DNA of 64,000 bases, from NCBI GenBank assembly GCA_013822425.1, contig PNKL01000013.1:1-64000 (forward strand), in the 5' to 3' direction. Shown piece by piece: positions 7,510 to 16,840 of the stretch (its first letter is position 1; each line of letters begins with the position of its first letter). The notes beneath the pieces were generated by a model. The model was not told where the DNA came from. It saw only the letters and a program-made list of their open reading frames with translations, and did not search any database. The position numbers and the translations under genes are program-made. The DNA comes from Gemmatimonas sp. GTDB taxonomy: Bacteria; Gemmatimonadota; Gemmatimonadetes; Gemmatimonadales; Gemmatimonadaceae.

Positions 7510-9171
7510 CTAAGTCTCGAGTGGAGCGTAGAAGCGCTGCGGCCGGCGGCGCTCCACGACCGTGTCGGCAAAGGAGGCCAGGCGGAGCAGGAGGCGCTCG
7601 CCCCATCCCTTGCCGATGGCCTGCATCCCGATCGGCAGCCCCGCCGAGTCATACCCTCCCGGGAAGGAGATGGCCGGGTGTCCGGTGAGGTTGGAGAGAA
7701 AGGCGAAGCGCATCGTTTCCATGCTGCGGCCAAGATCGGATACCGCGCCACCGGAGGGGTGGATGAGCGGGGCAGTGTTGCCCGCGGCCGGGGTGATGAT
7801 TGCGTCACACCCCGCAAGCGCCCGTTCGACGTGTGCGATGGCACGCGTCCGTACGCGCTGCGCATGCACATACTCGGTGGCGGTCGACGTGCGGGCGATG
7901 GCAAGGTTCAGTTGCGTCTCGATACCGAAATCGCCCAGACGGTCACGCACGTGCGGCCACAGCCCGGTGCACATCTCCGAGGTGATGCTCACGAGGTGAG
8001 CGACACGGGCGAGTTCGAGTTCCGGGATCTCCACTTCGACCAATCGGGCGCCGCTCGCACACATCTGCTCGAGCAGACGCTCGCAGGTGGCTACCACGTC
8101 GGGTTGCGCGTGACGGAACCACGGCCAGTAGACACCAAGTGTGATACCATGGAGCGAGCGCGGCGTACGCGCGTCAATGCTGATATCCGGATGACCGAGC
8201 GAGTGCGGGTCCTCCGGATCGGCACCGGCCATCAACTCGTATGCGAGCGCCGCGTCGCGAGCGCTATTGGCAAGCGGGCCGAGATAGGCGAGCGACCAGC
8301 AGAGTGGCGCGGCGCCGCGTTCAGAGATGCGTCCGTAGGTGGGCTTGAGTCCCACGGTGCCGCAGAACGACGCAGGCAGACGAATGGATCCGCCGCCGTC
8401 GGCGCCGATGGCCACCGGCACGAGGCCGGCCCCAACCACGCACCCAGGGCCCGCCGAACTGCCGCCGGTATGGTGCAGATCATTATAGGGATTGCGCGCC
8501 GAGCCGTAGTGCTGGTTGTATCCGCTGACGCCGATGCCGATTTCGTGCATATTGGCCTTGCCGACCATCACGGCCCCGGCGATGCGCATGCGGGCAACAG
8601 CCGTGCAGTCACGCGCCGCAGGCGGCGCGTCCCCGAACAGTCTGGTGCCGATCGTGGTGACGTAGCCCGCCTGGTCGATTTCGTCCTTGGCGGCAACAGG
8701 GACGCCGTCGAAGACACTGATCGGCCGGCCCGCCTTCCAGCGCTCGGCGGATGCCTTGGCCTGCGCGAGTATGTCGTCCCGGCGTGTCGCAATGAACGCG
8801 CACATCGGCCGGTCGCCGTGTTCGCTGTCGTCCAGCTGCGAGAGGAAGCGTGAAGCAACATCCAGCGGCGTCAACGCGCCGGCGCGATACGCGGCGTGAT
8901 AATCGGCCACGGTGGGAAACCGAAACCCCGCCCGCGCGTCATCGTCGCGCGGATCGAGCGGGGGCAGAGACGGCGCCACGTCGGGGAGCATCGGTGTGTT
9001 CGTCGGCGAGTCGTCCAAGGCGGCGGTCGTGAGCGTTTCGAGCCCGGCGTCCCTGCGCAGCTTCCTGATGAGCAGCGGTCCAATGCCGGTGAGTCCGGCA
9101 AGCGTATTGACCGTGCGTATCCCGGCCGGTCCCAGCACCGGCAACTGCACCGCCTTGAGGTCGTACGTCAT
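7510..9171 (-). CDS. Amidase signature family enzyme
   Basis: A 553-residue amidase-signature protein hydrolysing an amide bond of unknown substrate with a Ser-cisSer-Lys triad. The catalytic Lys lies in VPVAAKDEID, the glycine/serine-rich loop reads GGSSAGPGC, and the nucleophile region reads GADGGGSIRLPASFCG; the usual T in TGGS is G here. About 100 residues precede the core and contain no signal peptide. The start at 9171 gives an ATGA overlap with the stop of the upstream gene, which indicates translational coupling; the reading frame extends further upstream only through that gene. Related enzymes include aspartyl-tRNA amidotransferase subunit A, but a GatB partner is absent, so a stand-alone hydrolase is more likely. 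Coupling to an S51-like lipoprotein suggests a role in peptide or amide breakdown. Confidence 0.9.
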   Translation of the reverse strand: MTYDLKAVQLPVLGPAGIRTVNTLAGLTGIGPLLIRKLRRDAGLETLTTAALDDSPTNTPMLPDVAPSLPPLDPRDDDARAGFRFPTVADYHAAYRAGALTPLDVASRFLSQLDDSEHGDRPMCAFIATRRDDILAQAKASAERWKAGRPISVFDGVPVAAKDEIDQAGYVTTIGTRLFGDAPPAARDCTAVARMRIAGAVMVGKANMHEIGIGVSGYNQHYGSARNPYNDLHHTGGSSAGPGCVVGAGLVPVAIGADGGGSIRLPASFCGTVGLKPTYGRISERGAAPLCWSLAYLGPLANSARDAALAYELMAGADPEDPHSLGHPDISIDARTPRSLHGITLGVYWPWFRHAQPDVVATCERLLEQMCASGARLVEVEIPELELARVAHLVSITSEMCTGLWPHVRDRLGDFGIETQLNLAIARTSTATEYVHAQRVRTRAIAHVERALAGCDAIITPAAGNTAPLIHPSGGAVSDLGRSMETMRFAFLSNLTGHPAISFPGGYDSAGLPIGMQAIGKGWGERLLLRLASFADTVVERRRPQRFYAPLET

Positions 9172-12023
9172 GGCGTGCTTCCCCTGAACGTCACGATACG
9201 ACCGCGTGGCCCCACGGCCCATCCGCTGTCGCGCGTGGCAAAATCGATGGCGTAGAGCGTGAGGGTGTCGCCGCGAATCCACGTGGCGCCGAAATTGCTG
9301 CTGAAGGCGGTGCCGAATGCGCCCACGGCGGCAAAGAGCGGCTTCGGTGAGCCGCGCACGGCAACCACGCCGCCGGTGATGCCCTGCGATGGCCATTTCG
9401 AGGCGCGCGTCCAGGTAACGCCGCCGTCCTGCGTGACCATCGTCACATCGCCGCTGCTGCGGGGAATGGTGTAATCGCCCGCCACGGCGATACCGCGCCG
9501 TGCATCTGCAAACGCGATGCCAAAAAAACCGGCGCTGGGACCGGCCGGAAGGCCGGCGCTCGACACCTGCCAGGTGCTGCCACCGTCGGTCGTTCGAAAG
9601 ACACGTGCCTCGGGTCCTGCGCCCGTGGCGATCCAGGCGTTGTTCCGTCCCTGTACCGCCACGGACGTTCCACTGGCGGCGAAGGCACCCTCACCCGGAA
9701 GCGCCGGGGGAATGTGGGCGGGATCCACGCGTTCCCACGTGGTGCCGTTCTGCGTGCGGAGAATGACGGGCGTGCCGTTCACGGGGTCGCTGAAGGCGAT
9801 GCCGCGCGAGGAGTCCCAGAACGCCATGCCGTCGAGGAAGATCCCCTTCGTGGTGTCGCTCCACTGCAACGTCCAGTTCTGGCCGCCGTCCACCGTACGG
9901 TAAATGCGCGCCTGCCCCTGCTCGGCGGGACCCGCGCTCATGGCGTAGGCGACGCGTGAGCTCACTCCATGCACGTCGCGAAAGTCGAGCGAATCCGCGC
10001 CCGGTACGGACACGTTCTCCCATGTCTGGCCGCCGTTGACGGTGCGGAGCACGGTGCCACGGCTTCCGCCGGCCCATGCCACGAGTCCGCTGACGGCGCT
10101 GAGGCCACGGAACGAGGCCGTCACTCCGCTCTGCTGCAGCGTCCAGCGCGGATCATGCTTCACGGCGGTCAATCGCTCCGCGATCTGTTCAGCGATGGCC
10201 GCCGCGTTGGCGTTGTTACGGTTCGTGAGCACGATGATGGTAGCACGCAGCGTCGGATAGCGGATGATGGCGTTCCGGAATCCGATGGTACTGCCCGTGT
10301 GGCGTGTGCGGGGCAGGACGTGCTTCGTGTCGAGATACCAGCCAAAGCCGTAGTCCACACCGAGGCTGTCGGACCGCGTGCCTCGCCGGAAGAGCAGAGT
10401 GCGCAGCGAATCGCCGAGCAGTTCACGTGTCTCGAGCGCATTACTCCAGCGGTAGAGTTCGGTCACCGATGAGTAGACGCCGCCGTCGCCGAGCACGGCG
10501 CTGGTGCTACTCTGGTCGGTGCGTACCCACGTGCCGTTGCGCCTGGAGTGCCCGTAGGCCCGGCGCTGCACCGCGGCGCGGCCGTCCTCGCGCGCCAGCG
10601 TCCACGGCATGCCGACACGGTCGAAAACGCGCGCCTTGAGGAACTCGGCGAAGCGCACCCCCGTGCGCTTCTCGATGATCATCGCGAGCACCGCATAGCC
10701 GGAATTGCTGTAGCGAAAGCGCGTGCCAGGCGGGAAGTACGTCGAGTCGAGCGCGGTCATGCGCCGCAGAACGTCGGCGTCGAGCACCTGCGTAGTCAGC
10801 GAGTCGAGGACGAACTCTTCGTACGCCTGCAATCCGCTGGTATGGGTCAGCAGATGACGCACGGTGATCCGGCTCCCATAGGCCGGAAACTCGGGGAAGA
10901 TGTCAGTGAGCGTCTCCTCGAGGCGCAGCTTGCCGTCCTGCACGAGGAGCATCGTCGCCATGGCCGTGAACTGCTTGGTCACCGAAGCGAGCCGGAAGTT
11001 CGTGTGCGCCGTGACCGGTACGCGCGCATCGAGATCGGCGAGACCATACCCCTTGCTGACGAGCACCTTGCCGTCCATGGCGACGAGCACCGCCGCGCCC
11101 GGCGTGGCCGGCGTGTTGAAGTCGGCGAAAAGCGAGTCCACGAACGCCTCGTCAAGCGGACCGCCATCGGCCGCGCGAGCAGTGACCCGGCGCGTCGCGA
11201 GATCGTACTCGTCACCCGGCAGCAGCGTCTGGTACGGGAGTCCGGGATCATTCGGGTCGCGGCCGTTGTGCACGAACGCCTTGCCGCGACCGATGATCTC
11301 GCCGTGGTCGCCCCGCACCACGAGCGCGGTGCCTTCGTCGAGCCCGATGCCCAGCAAGCCCGGATGCGCGGTGATGACTTCCTGCAGGTCGGCCTGCCGA
11401 TTGCGCGCGACAATATGCTGGTCAATGGCCACGTCGCGCAGATAGCCGAAGCCCTGCTCGTAGCCCCTGGCCATCATGAGGGTGTTGCCGGCGCGCGCTC
11501 CGCGCACCAGGTAACTCGCGAGAATAGAAGCACCCGCGGAGGTACCGCCGATGACTCCGCCACGCGTCAATACCGCGCGGAGTTCGCGTTCGGTTCGAGT
11601 GCCGAGGTAGGAATCCACGAGGCGCCATTGGCGGCCGCCGGACAACCAGACCCCCCTCGCCGTGCGAATGGCGGCTACGAACGAATCGCTCTCGGCGATG
11701 CGGCGGTCCCTTGTATGCAGGACGGTCAGATGCGTCGCCCCGGCAGCCTTGAGCCCGTTGAGGCCACCCCAGTTGGCTGGATAGACGGAGTCTTCACCCG
11801 CGGTCGCGATGATCACGATGGGAGCCATCGGCCCGCCGGCGAGCGCGACGAAGCGCGCGAAGATCTCCGGCCCCATGTTTCCACCGCCCACAACGACGAG
11901 TGATCCCGTGGTGGGTCCGACATGTGCACGTGTTGCGGTCGAGCGGCCGACAGGGAGGTGCGAGCATGAAGCCGTGAAGAGTGCCAGGCTGCCGAGGGCG
12001 AACAGGGAGCGACGGATAGTCAT
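9168..12023 (-). CDS. Lipoprotein: S51/cyanophycinase-like + beta-lactamase-like + BNR repeats
   Basis: A 951-residue three-part protein. Residues 1-20 form a signal with a lipobox-like LFTASC, so lipidation at Cys20 is probable. Residues 40-280 resemble peptidase S51/cyanophycinase: GGGNMG near 47-51 and the nucleophile elbow GGTSAGAS with Ser162. Residues about 296-640 match serine beta-lactamase/transpeptidase-fold enzymes: SVTK (Ser347, Lys350), the YSN motif in RYSNSGYAVLAMI and HTGSTIGFR in the HxG position. Residues about 655-951 contain repeated GGQTW/GGSTW-type BNR (sortilin or YCF48-like) blades. All parts are in one uninterrupted frame. Start 12023 was chosen for the signal peptide; a longer start adds 16 residues that hide it. 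A cell-envelope peptide-processing role is inferred. The combination in one chain is unusual. Confidence 0.85.
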   Translation of the reverse strand: MTIRRSLFALGSLALFTASCSHLPVGRSTATRAHVGPTTGSLVVVGGGNMGPEIFARFVALAGGPMAPIVIIATAGEDSVYPANWGGLNGLKAAGATHLTVLHTRDRRIAESDSFVAAIRTARGVWLSGGRQWRLVDSYLGTRTERELRAVLTRGGVIGGTSAGASILASYLVRGARAGNTLMMARGYEQGFGYLRDVAIDQHIVARNRQADLQEVITAHPGLLGIGLDEGTALVVRGDHGEIIGRGKAFVHNGRDPNDPGLPYQTLLPGDEYDLATRRVTARAADGGPLDEAFVDSLFADFNTPATPGAAVLVAMDGKVLVSKGYGLADLDARVPVTAHTNFRLASVTKQFTAMATMLLVQDGKLRLEETLTDIFPEFPAYGSRITVRHLLTHTSGLQAYEEFVLDSLTTQVLDADVLRRMTALDSTYFPPGTRFRYSNSGYAVLAMIIEKRTGVRFAEFLKARVFDRVGMPWTLAREDGRAAVQRRAYGHSRRNGTWVRTDQSSTSAVLGDGGVYSSVTELYRWSNALETRELLGDSLRTLLFRRGTRSDSLGVDYGFGWYLDTKHVLPRTRHTGSTIGFRNAIIRYPTLRATIIVLTNRNNANAAAIAEQIAERLTAVKHDPRWTLQQSGVTASFRGLSAVSGLVAWAGGSRGTVLRTVNGGQTWENVSVPGADSLDFRDVHGVSSRVAYAMSAGPAEQGQARIYRTVDGGQNWTLQWSDTTKGIFLDGMAFWDSSRGIAFSDPVNGTPVILRTQNGTTWERVDPAHIPPALPGEGAFAASGTSVAVQGRNNAWIATGAGPEARVFRTTDGGSTWQVSSAGLPAGPSAGFFGIAFADARRGIAVAGDYTIPRSSGDVTMVTQDGGVTWTRASKWPSQGITGGVVAVRGSPKPLFAAVGAFGTAFSSNFGATWIRGDTLTLYAIDFATRDSGWAVGPRGRIVTFRGSTP

Positions 12024-12123
12024 GTGCGCTTGGGCACCGGGGGCGGGTGGCGGGCGTTCAGGGTGGTACAAGGCGACCTAAACATCCCGCGCGAACGCAC
12101 GGCAGGCCAGTAGGGGAGTGGAT

Positions 12124-12903
12124 ATGCACGTCGGGACGGTGCTGTTGACGGCGCTCGCGGCCGCGGCTGGTCTGATGTTCGCGGCGTGGCTCGTGTATCG
12201 GGCGACGGACAAGGCAAGCTGGGTGGACGCGTTCTGGGCGGGGAACCTGGCGGTGCTTGCGCTCGGCTATGCCTGGCTCCTGCCGGGTGATCCCGCGCGG
12301 CGCTTGCTCGTGGCGCTCGTCGGCGGATTGTGGGGCGTGCGGCTGGCGGCGCATATCGCAGTGCGCGTGGCCGGCGGGCCCGAGGACCCGCGCTATGTGA
12401 CGCTGCGCGCCGAATGGAAAGACAACCTGCCGCTGCGGTTCCTGAGGTTCTTTCAGGTGCAGGCCGTGATCGATGTGGTGCTGAGCGTGCCGTTCCTCCT
12501 GATGGCGCGCGACATGGCGCCCTTCGGGCGGGGGACGGAACTGGCGGGGCTGGCGCTCTGGGTCGTGGCGCTGGCTGGGGAGAGCGCAGCCGACGCGCAG
12601 CTGGCGTGCTTCAGGCGCGACCCCGCCAACAAGGGGCGTGTCTGTCGTACGGGGCTCTGGAGTGTCTCGCGGCATCCGAACTACTTCTTCGAGTGGCTGC
12701 TCTGGTGCTCGTTCGCGCTGATGGCGACGGGGGCGCCGTGGGGATGGGTGAGCTGGAGCGCGCCGGCGATGATGCTGTACTTCCTCGTGCGGGTGACCGG
12801 CATTCCGCTGACCGAGAAGCAGGCGGTGGCGTCGAAGGGCGAGGCCTATCGTGCGTACCAACGGGAAGTCTCGGCGTTTGTCCCGTGGTTTCCGGCGACG
12901 TGA
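12124..12903 (+). CDS. DUF1295 family membrane protein (steroid 5-alpha-reductase-like)
   Basis: A 259-residue polytopic membrane protein of the DUF1295 family, distantly related to steroid 5-alpha reductases and isoprenylcysteine methyltransferases. The conserved C-terminal pattern is visible: WSVSRHPNYFFEWLLWCSFA and later LTEKQAVASKGEAYRAYQRE, where the RHPNYF and final E...Y.Y..E residues bind cofactor in the superfamily. The actual substrate in bacteria is generally unknown. ATG 12124 was preferred over GTG 12118 because AGGGGAG at 12112-12118 sits five bases before the ATG. It is divergent from the S51/beta-lactamase lipoprotein gene, sharing about 100 bases of upstream DNA. Confidence 0.88.
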   Translation: MHVGTVLLTALAAAAGLMFAAWLVYRATDKASWVDAFWAGNLAVLALGYAWLLPGDPARRLLVALVGGLWGVRLAAHIAVRVAGGPEDPRYVTLRAEWKDNLPLRFLRFFQVQAVIDVVLSVPFLLMARDMAPFGRGTELAGLALWVVALAGESAADAQLACFRRDPANKGRVCRTGLWSVSRHPNYFFEWLLWCSFALMATGAPWGWVSWSAPAMMLYFLVRVTGIPLTEKQAVASKGEAYRAYQREVSAFVPWFPAT

Positions 12904-13009
12904 TGAGCGTGGGGTAATGCGCCGATGACACGTGCGTAGCCTCGACGGTCTACGCAGTCTGCGCGGGGTGCGTAAGTCGCGCGCTGCCGGGCCGCATTAG
13001 ATTCCCGTC

Positions 13010-14635
13010 ATGCGTCCTCTCCACTTGCTCGCCCTCGTCGTTGCGCTGCCTCTTGCCGCGCAAGCCCAAGCATCGCAAGCCCAAGCATCGCAAGCCCAAG
13101 CATCAGCCAAGGTCCGTCGCACCGCCCCGCCTGCACCTCCGGTGGCGGTGTCCTGCGAAAGTGCCGACACGTCCTGCGCCGCTCCCGACGTGCAGCGTGA
13201 GTTTCGCGGCGTCTGGGTGGCTTCGGTGTCGAACATCGACTGGCCATCCAAGCCAGGGCTCTCAACAGCTGAACAGAAGGCGGAACTGCTGGCGATTCTC
13301 GACCGCACGCAGGCCCAGCGCCTGAACGCCGTCATCCTGCAGGTTCGGCCAGCCGCCGATGCGCTGTACAAGAGCAGCATCGAACCCTGGTCGGAGTACC
13401 TCACCGGACGGCAGGGGCGTGCTCCGTCTCCCGCGTGGGATCCGCTGGCGTATGCGGTGGACCAGGCGCACCGGCGCGGGCTTGAACTGCACACCTGGTT
13501 CAACCCCTATCGAGCGCGCCATCCCAGCGCCAAGAGCCCGCTGTCGAAGCGTCATCTCGCCAACACGGCGCCGGCGCTGGTAAAGAAGTATGGCACGCAC
13601 CTGTGGATGGACCCGGGCGAGAGCGCCGTGCGCAAACGCACGCTGCGGGTGGTGCTTGACGTCGTGAAGCGCTACGACATCGATGGGGTGCACCTCGACG
13701 ACTACTTCTATCCGTACAAGGAGCGGACCGCGGACGGGACGACCGAATTTCCCGATGCGCGCAGCAGGAAGAAGTACGTCGCGGCGGGTGGCACGCTGTC
13801 GCGTGACGACTGGCGTCGCGAGAACGTGAACACGCTCGTCCGCGAGCTGAACGAACAAATCCATGCGGCAAAGCCGTGGGTGAAGTTCGGGGTCTCGCCG
13901 TTCGGCATCTGGCGTCCGGGATATCCCGAACAGATCAAGGGGTTCGACGCGTACGAGCAGCTGTACGCCGACTCGAAGCTGTGGTGGGCCAACAACTGGG
14001 TGGACTACTTCACCCCGCAGCTCTATTGGCCGATCGCAAAGCCCGAGCAGAGCTACCCGGCGCTGATGCGCTGGTGGGGCGAACAGAACGCGACGGACCG
14101 CCATCTGTGGATCGGCCTGTATACGAGCCGTGTGCGGGCGTCGACACCGGAAGGAAACGGGCTTGCGCCGGCGAATGCCTGGACGGCGGGCGAGATCCTC
14201 GCGCAGGTGGACACGGCGCGCGCGTACTCGCGCGTGTCCGGCACCGTGCATTTCTCGATGAAGGCCTTCCTGAAAGATCAGGGTGGTGTCGCCACGCAGC
14301 TCAAGACGCGCCCGTACCGTGCACTGGCGCTCGTGCCGCCATCGCCCTGGCTCTCGTCGCACCCACCGGCGGCACCCGTGGTGCAGGTGAAGAAGAACGA
14401 GGCCACCCGCGGGCTTTCCATCACGATGTGGATGCCGAAACCGCAGGTCGCGCGCTGGTACCTGCTGCAGTCACGCACCGGCGGCGTGTGGGGGAGCCGA
14501 TTGGTGGCGCCGCGTGCCGGCGCCGAGGAGATCTCCCTCAACGGAGATGGGTTGTTGCCTGACCGTCTTGTGGTGACCGCGCTCGACCGGGCGGGTGTTG
14601 CATCGCCCGCGGTGCGATTGACGGTGCTTCCGTAA
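13010..14635 (+). CDS. GHL10-type family 10-like glycosyl hydrolase, secreted
   Basis: A 541-residue secreted protein of the GHL10 (DUF187-like) group, TIM-barrel enzymes thought to act on glycans or peptidoglycan-linked polymers. The N-terminal signature EFRGVWVASVSNIDWPS is typical, followed by LNAVILQVRPAADALY, LELHTWFNPYRA and DIDGVHLDDYFYP, in which the paired Asp residues occupy the expected catalytic strand. The C-terminal 110 residues form a separate beta-rich segment. The signal peptide (MRPLHLLALVVALPLAAQA) is followed by a short Q-A-S repeat encoded by a 15-bp tandem repeat. It probably forms a unit with the following DUF5916 gene, 48 bases downstream. Confidence 0.88.
   Translation: MRPLHLLALVVALPLAAQAQASQAQASQAQASAKVRRTAPPAPPVAVSCESADTSCAAPDVQREFRGVWVASVSNIDWPSKPGLSTAEQKAELLAILDRTQAQRLNAVILQVRPAADALYKSSIEPWSEYLTGRQGRAPSPAWDPLAYAVDQAHRRGLELHTWFNPYRARHPSAKSPLSKRHLANTAPALVKKYGTHLWMDPGESAVRKRTLRVVLDVVKRYDIDGVHLDDYFYPYKERTADGTTEFPDARSRKKYVAAGGTLSRDDWRRENVNTLVRELNEQIHAAKPWVKFGVSPFGIWRPGYPEQIKGFDAYEQLYADSKLWWANNWVDYFTPQLYWPIAKPEQSYPALMRWWGEQNATDRHLWIGLYTSRVRASTPEGNGLAPANAWTAGEILAQVDTARAYSRVSGTVHFSMKAFLKDQGGVATQLKTRPYRALALVPPSPWLSSHPPAAPVVQVKKNEATRGLSITMWMPKPQVARWYLLQSRTGGVWGSRLVAPRAGAEEISLNGDGLLPDRLVVTALDRAGVASPAVRLTVLP
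13060..13104 (+). repeat. 15-bp tandem repeat, three exact copies, inside a coding region
   Basis: Three perfect copies of GCAAGCCCAAGCATC lie just after the signal-peptide coding region of the GHL10 gene and encode a repeated Q-A-Q-A-S linker. The unit is a multiple of three, so copy-number change would keep the frame. Confidence 0.95.
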
Positions 14636-14683
14636 CGGCGTGTCGCGCCCCCAACGCAGCGGCCCGGGAGCCGTAAATGGGGC

Positions 14684-16840
14684 ATGACACGGGTCCGTTT
14701 ACTGGCGTTGCTGCTTGCGACGCTCGCCATCTCAACTGACGCGCAGACGCCGCGCGTCCACGCGACACGCGATCAACTCAGACTCGACGGCCGGCTGGAT
14801 GAGGCGGCATGGGCGCGCGCCGACAGCATTGACGACTTCCGGCAGAGCGATCGGGCAGAAGGTGAACCGGCGAGTGAACGTACGGTGGTGCGCTTCCTTT
14901 CGGCGCGTGACGGTCTCTGGGTCGGGGTCCACGCGTACGACCGGGAGCCGAGCCGCATCCTGCACGCGCAACTGCGACGCGATACGGAGATGGGCACTGA
15001 CGACGCGATTCAGGTGCTGCTGTCACCGTTGCAGGACAAGCGCACGGCGTTCTGGTTTGCCGTGAATGCGAACGGGGCGATGACCGATGGCGAGGTCCTC
15101 AACTTCGAGAACGACAACATCAACTGGGATGCCGTGTGGGATGCCCGCGCGGCCATCACCGCGGACGGCTGGGTAGCGGAGATATTCATTCCGTGGCAGT
15201 CGCTGCGGTATCGCGCGACCACCACGGCCTGGGACGTGAACATTGCGCGGGTGATCCGGCGGAAGAACGAAGAGGTGCTGTGGAAGGCGTGGCGCCGCAC
15301 GGAAGGGATCAAGTTCCTCGAAAAGGTAGGCGTGGTGGAAGGCTTTGCGGATCTGCCGCCACGGGCGACGGTGGAACTGCGCCCGTATGCGTCAGCCACC
15401 GGCAATGGGTCGACGCGGGTGTATGAGGCCGACGGTTCCTTCAGCACGAGCGCCGCCGCCGGGCTCAAGGGCGCATTCGGTATTGATGCGAAGCTCGCAC
15501 CGTCGCGCGGGCTCACGCTCGACCTCACCACGAACGCCGACTTCGCGCAGGCAGACGTGGACCGACAGATCATCAACTTCAGTCGCTTTCCGCTTTTTCT
15601 GCCGGAACGCCGTCCGTTCTTCACGGAGGGGGCTGGGATCTTTGATTTCGGGCGGACGCAGGAGACACAGTTGTTCTACAGTCGACGCATTGGACTCTCA
15701 CGAGACGGCGAGCCGATTCCGCTGCTCGCCGGCGCGCGACTCTCCGGACGCATCGGGGCCCACCAGGTGGGCATCATCGCAGCGCGCACGGGCGGAGACC
15801 AGCCGATCACGGCTGCCGTGGTGCGCGTCCGACGCGACCTGCTCGGCCGCGGATACGTCGGTGCGATGTTCACCGGGAGCGACGCGCGCGATGAGGAAAC
15901 CACCACGGCCACGGGGCTCGACATCAACCTGCCGTTCATCGTACGCGGCCAGAATCTTGTCTTCATTGCCGGCACGGCCTGGACGCACGACCGCACGGGC
16001 GGCGCGCCCAATTACTCCCGCTTCGTGGTGGATTTTCCGAACGACTTCGCCGACATCGTGTCACGTGTCGAGCGCGTCGAGGCGGGGTTCAACCCGGCGG
16101 TGGGGTTCGTGCGCTCCGACGGCATCGTTCGCTACGGCGGGTCGTTCCGGATCAAGCCACGCCCAAACATCCCGTACGTACGGCAGTTCGAGTTCAACCT
16201 GCTCAACTACCAGTACGTGCAGCGCATCGACGGCGGACTCGACAACGCGGCGTTTGAGATGACGCCGTTCGGCGTGCGGTTCGACTCCGGAGACGAATTC
16301 GAGTTCAACCTGCAGCGCTCGGGCGACGCACCCCTCACGGCATTCGAGGTCTTCGAGGGAACCACCATAGCGCCAGGCAGTTACTGGTATGACCGCTGGG
16401 AAGTGCAGTACAACGGGTCATCGCGTCGGCCGGTGCGGCTAGAGGCTTCGGCGAGCTTCGGGGAGTTCTACCACGGAGGAGGCGAGGACTACAACATCGG
16501 GGTCGAAGGGCGCTGGCAGCCGCACCTGCTGTGGTCGCTGGAGTTCGGTTATACCGACGGCCGGTTCCCGACGTCGCGGTTCATCGCGCGCACCACCACC
16601 GCGCGGGTGGACTATGCGTTGACCCCTCACCTCAACACGACGCTGTTCGCGCAGTGGAACAACGAAGCGAATCGCGGCGCGATCAATGCACGCCTGCGCT
16701 GGACGCGCACGCCGGGGAGCGACCTGTACGTGGTACTGAACAGCGCGTGGCCGACGGGACTTGAGGGACGGTCCATTCCGTGGGCGCGGCCATCAAGAGG
16801 GGGAGTAGTTCTGAAGTACGTGCAGTATTTGAGGTACTAG
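14684..16840 (+). CDS. CBM9-like / DUF5916 outer-membrane-associated protein
   Basis: A 718-residue protein with a signal peptide (about 1-20), an N-terminal carbohydrate-binding family 9-like domain (about 25-230), and a C-terminal DUF5916 region that is rich in alternating beta strands and probably forms an outer-membrane barrel. The opening LRLDGRLDEAAWARADSI is the standard CBM9/DUF5916 start, and FPLFLPERRPFFTEGAGIF is the most conserved DUF5916 block. The end, VLKYVQYLRY, terminates in an aromatic residue as expected for a barrel. Such proteins are abundant in Gemmatimonadota and Bacteroidota and are thought to bind or import glycans or peptides; no enzyme activity is claimed. Convergent with the VPS10-like gene across a strong inverted repeat. 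Confidence 0.88.
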   Translation: MTRVRLLALLLATLAISTDAQTPRVHATRDQLRLDGRLDEAAWARADSIDDFRQSDRAEGEPASERTVVRFLSARDGLWVGVHAYDREPSRILHAQLRRDTEMGTDDAIQVLLSPLQDKRTAFWFAVNANGAMTDGEVLNFENDNINWDAVWDARAAITADGWVAEIFIPWQSLRYRATTTAWDVNIARVIRRKNEEVLWKAWRRTEGIKFLEKVGVVEGFADLPPRATVELRPYASATGNGSTRVYEADGSFSTSAAAGLKGAFGIDAKLAPSRGLTLDLTTNADFAQADVDRQIINFSRFPLFLPERRPFFTEGAGIFDFGRTQETQLFYSRRIGLSRDGEPIPLLAGARLSGRIGAHQVGIIAARTGGDQPITAAVVRVRRDLLGRGYVGAMFTGSDARDEETTTATGLDINLPFIVRGQNLVFIAGTAWTHDRTGGAPNYSRFVVDFPNDFADIVSRVERVEAGFNPAVGFVRSDGIVRYGGSFRIKPRPNIPYVRQFEFNLLNYQYVQRIDGGLDNAAFEMTPFGVRFDSGDEFEFNLQRSGDAPLTAFEVFEGTTIAPGSYWYDRWEVQYNGSSRRPVRLEASASFGEFYHGGGEDYNIGVEGRWQPHLLWSLEFGYTDGRFPTSRFIARTTTARVDYALTPHLNTTLFAQWNNEANRGAINARLRWTRTPGSDLYVVLNSAWPTGLEGRSIPWARPSRGGVVLKYVQYLRY

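Noticed and set aside
7510-9171. GatA of an aspartyl/glutamyl-tRNA amidotransferase
   Set aside because: No GatB or GatC genes are nearby, and the upstream overlapping gene is a lipoprotein; generic amidase is safer.
10548-11903. 451-codon frame antisense to the S51/beta-lactamase lipoprotein
   Set aside because: The other strand holds intact catalytic motifs; the antisense frame has no homology-like pattern.
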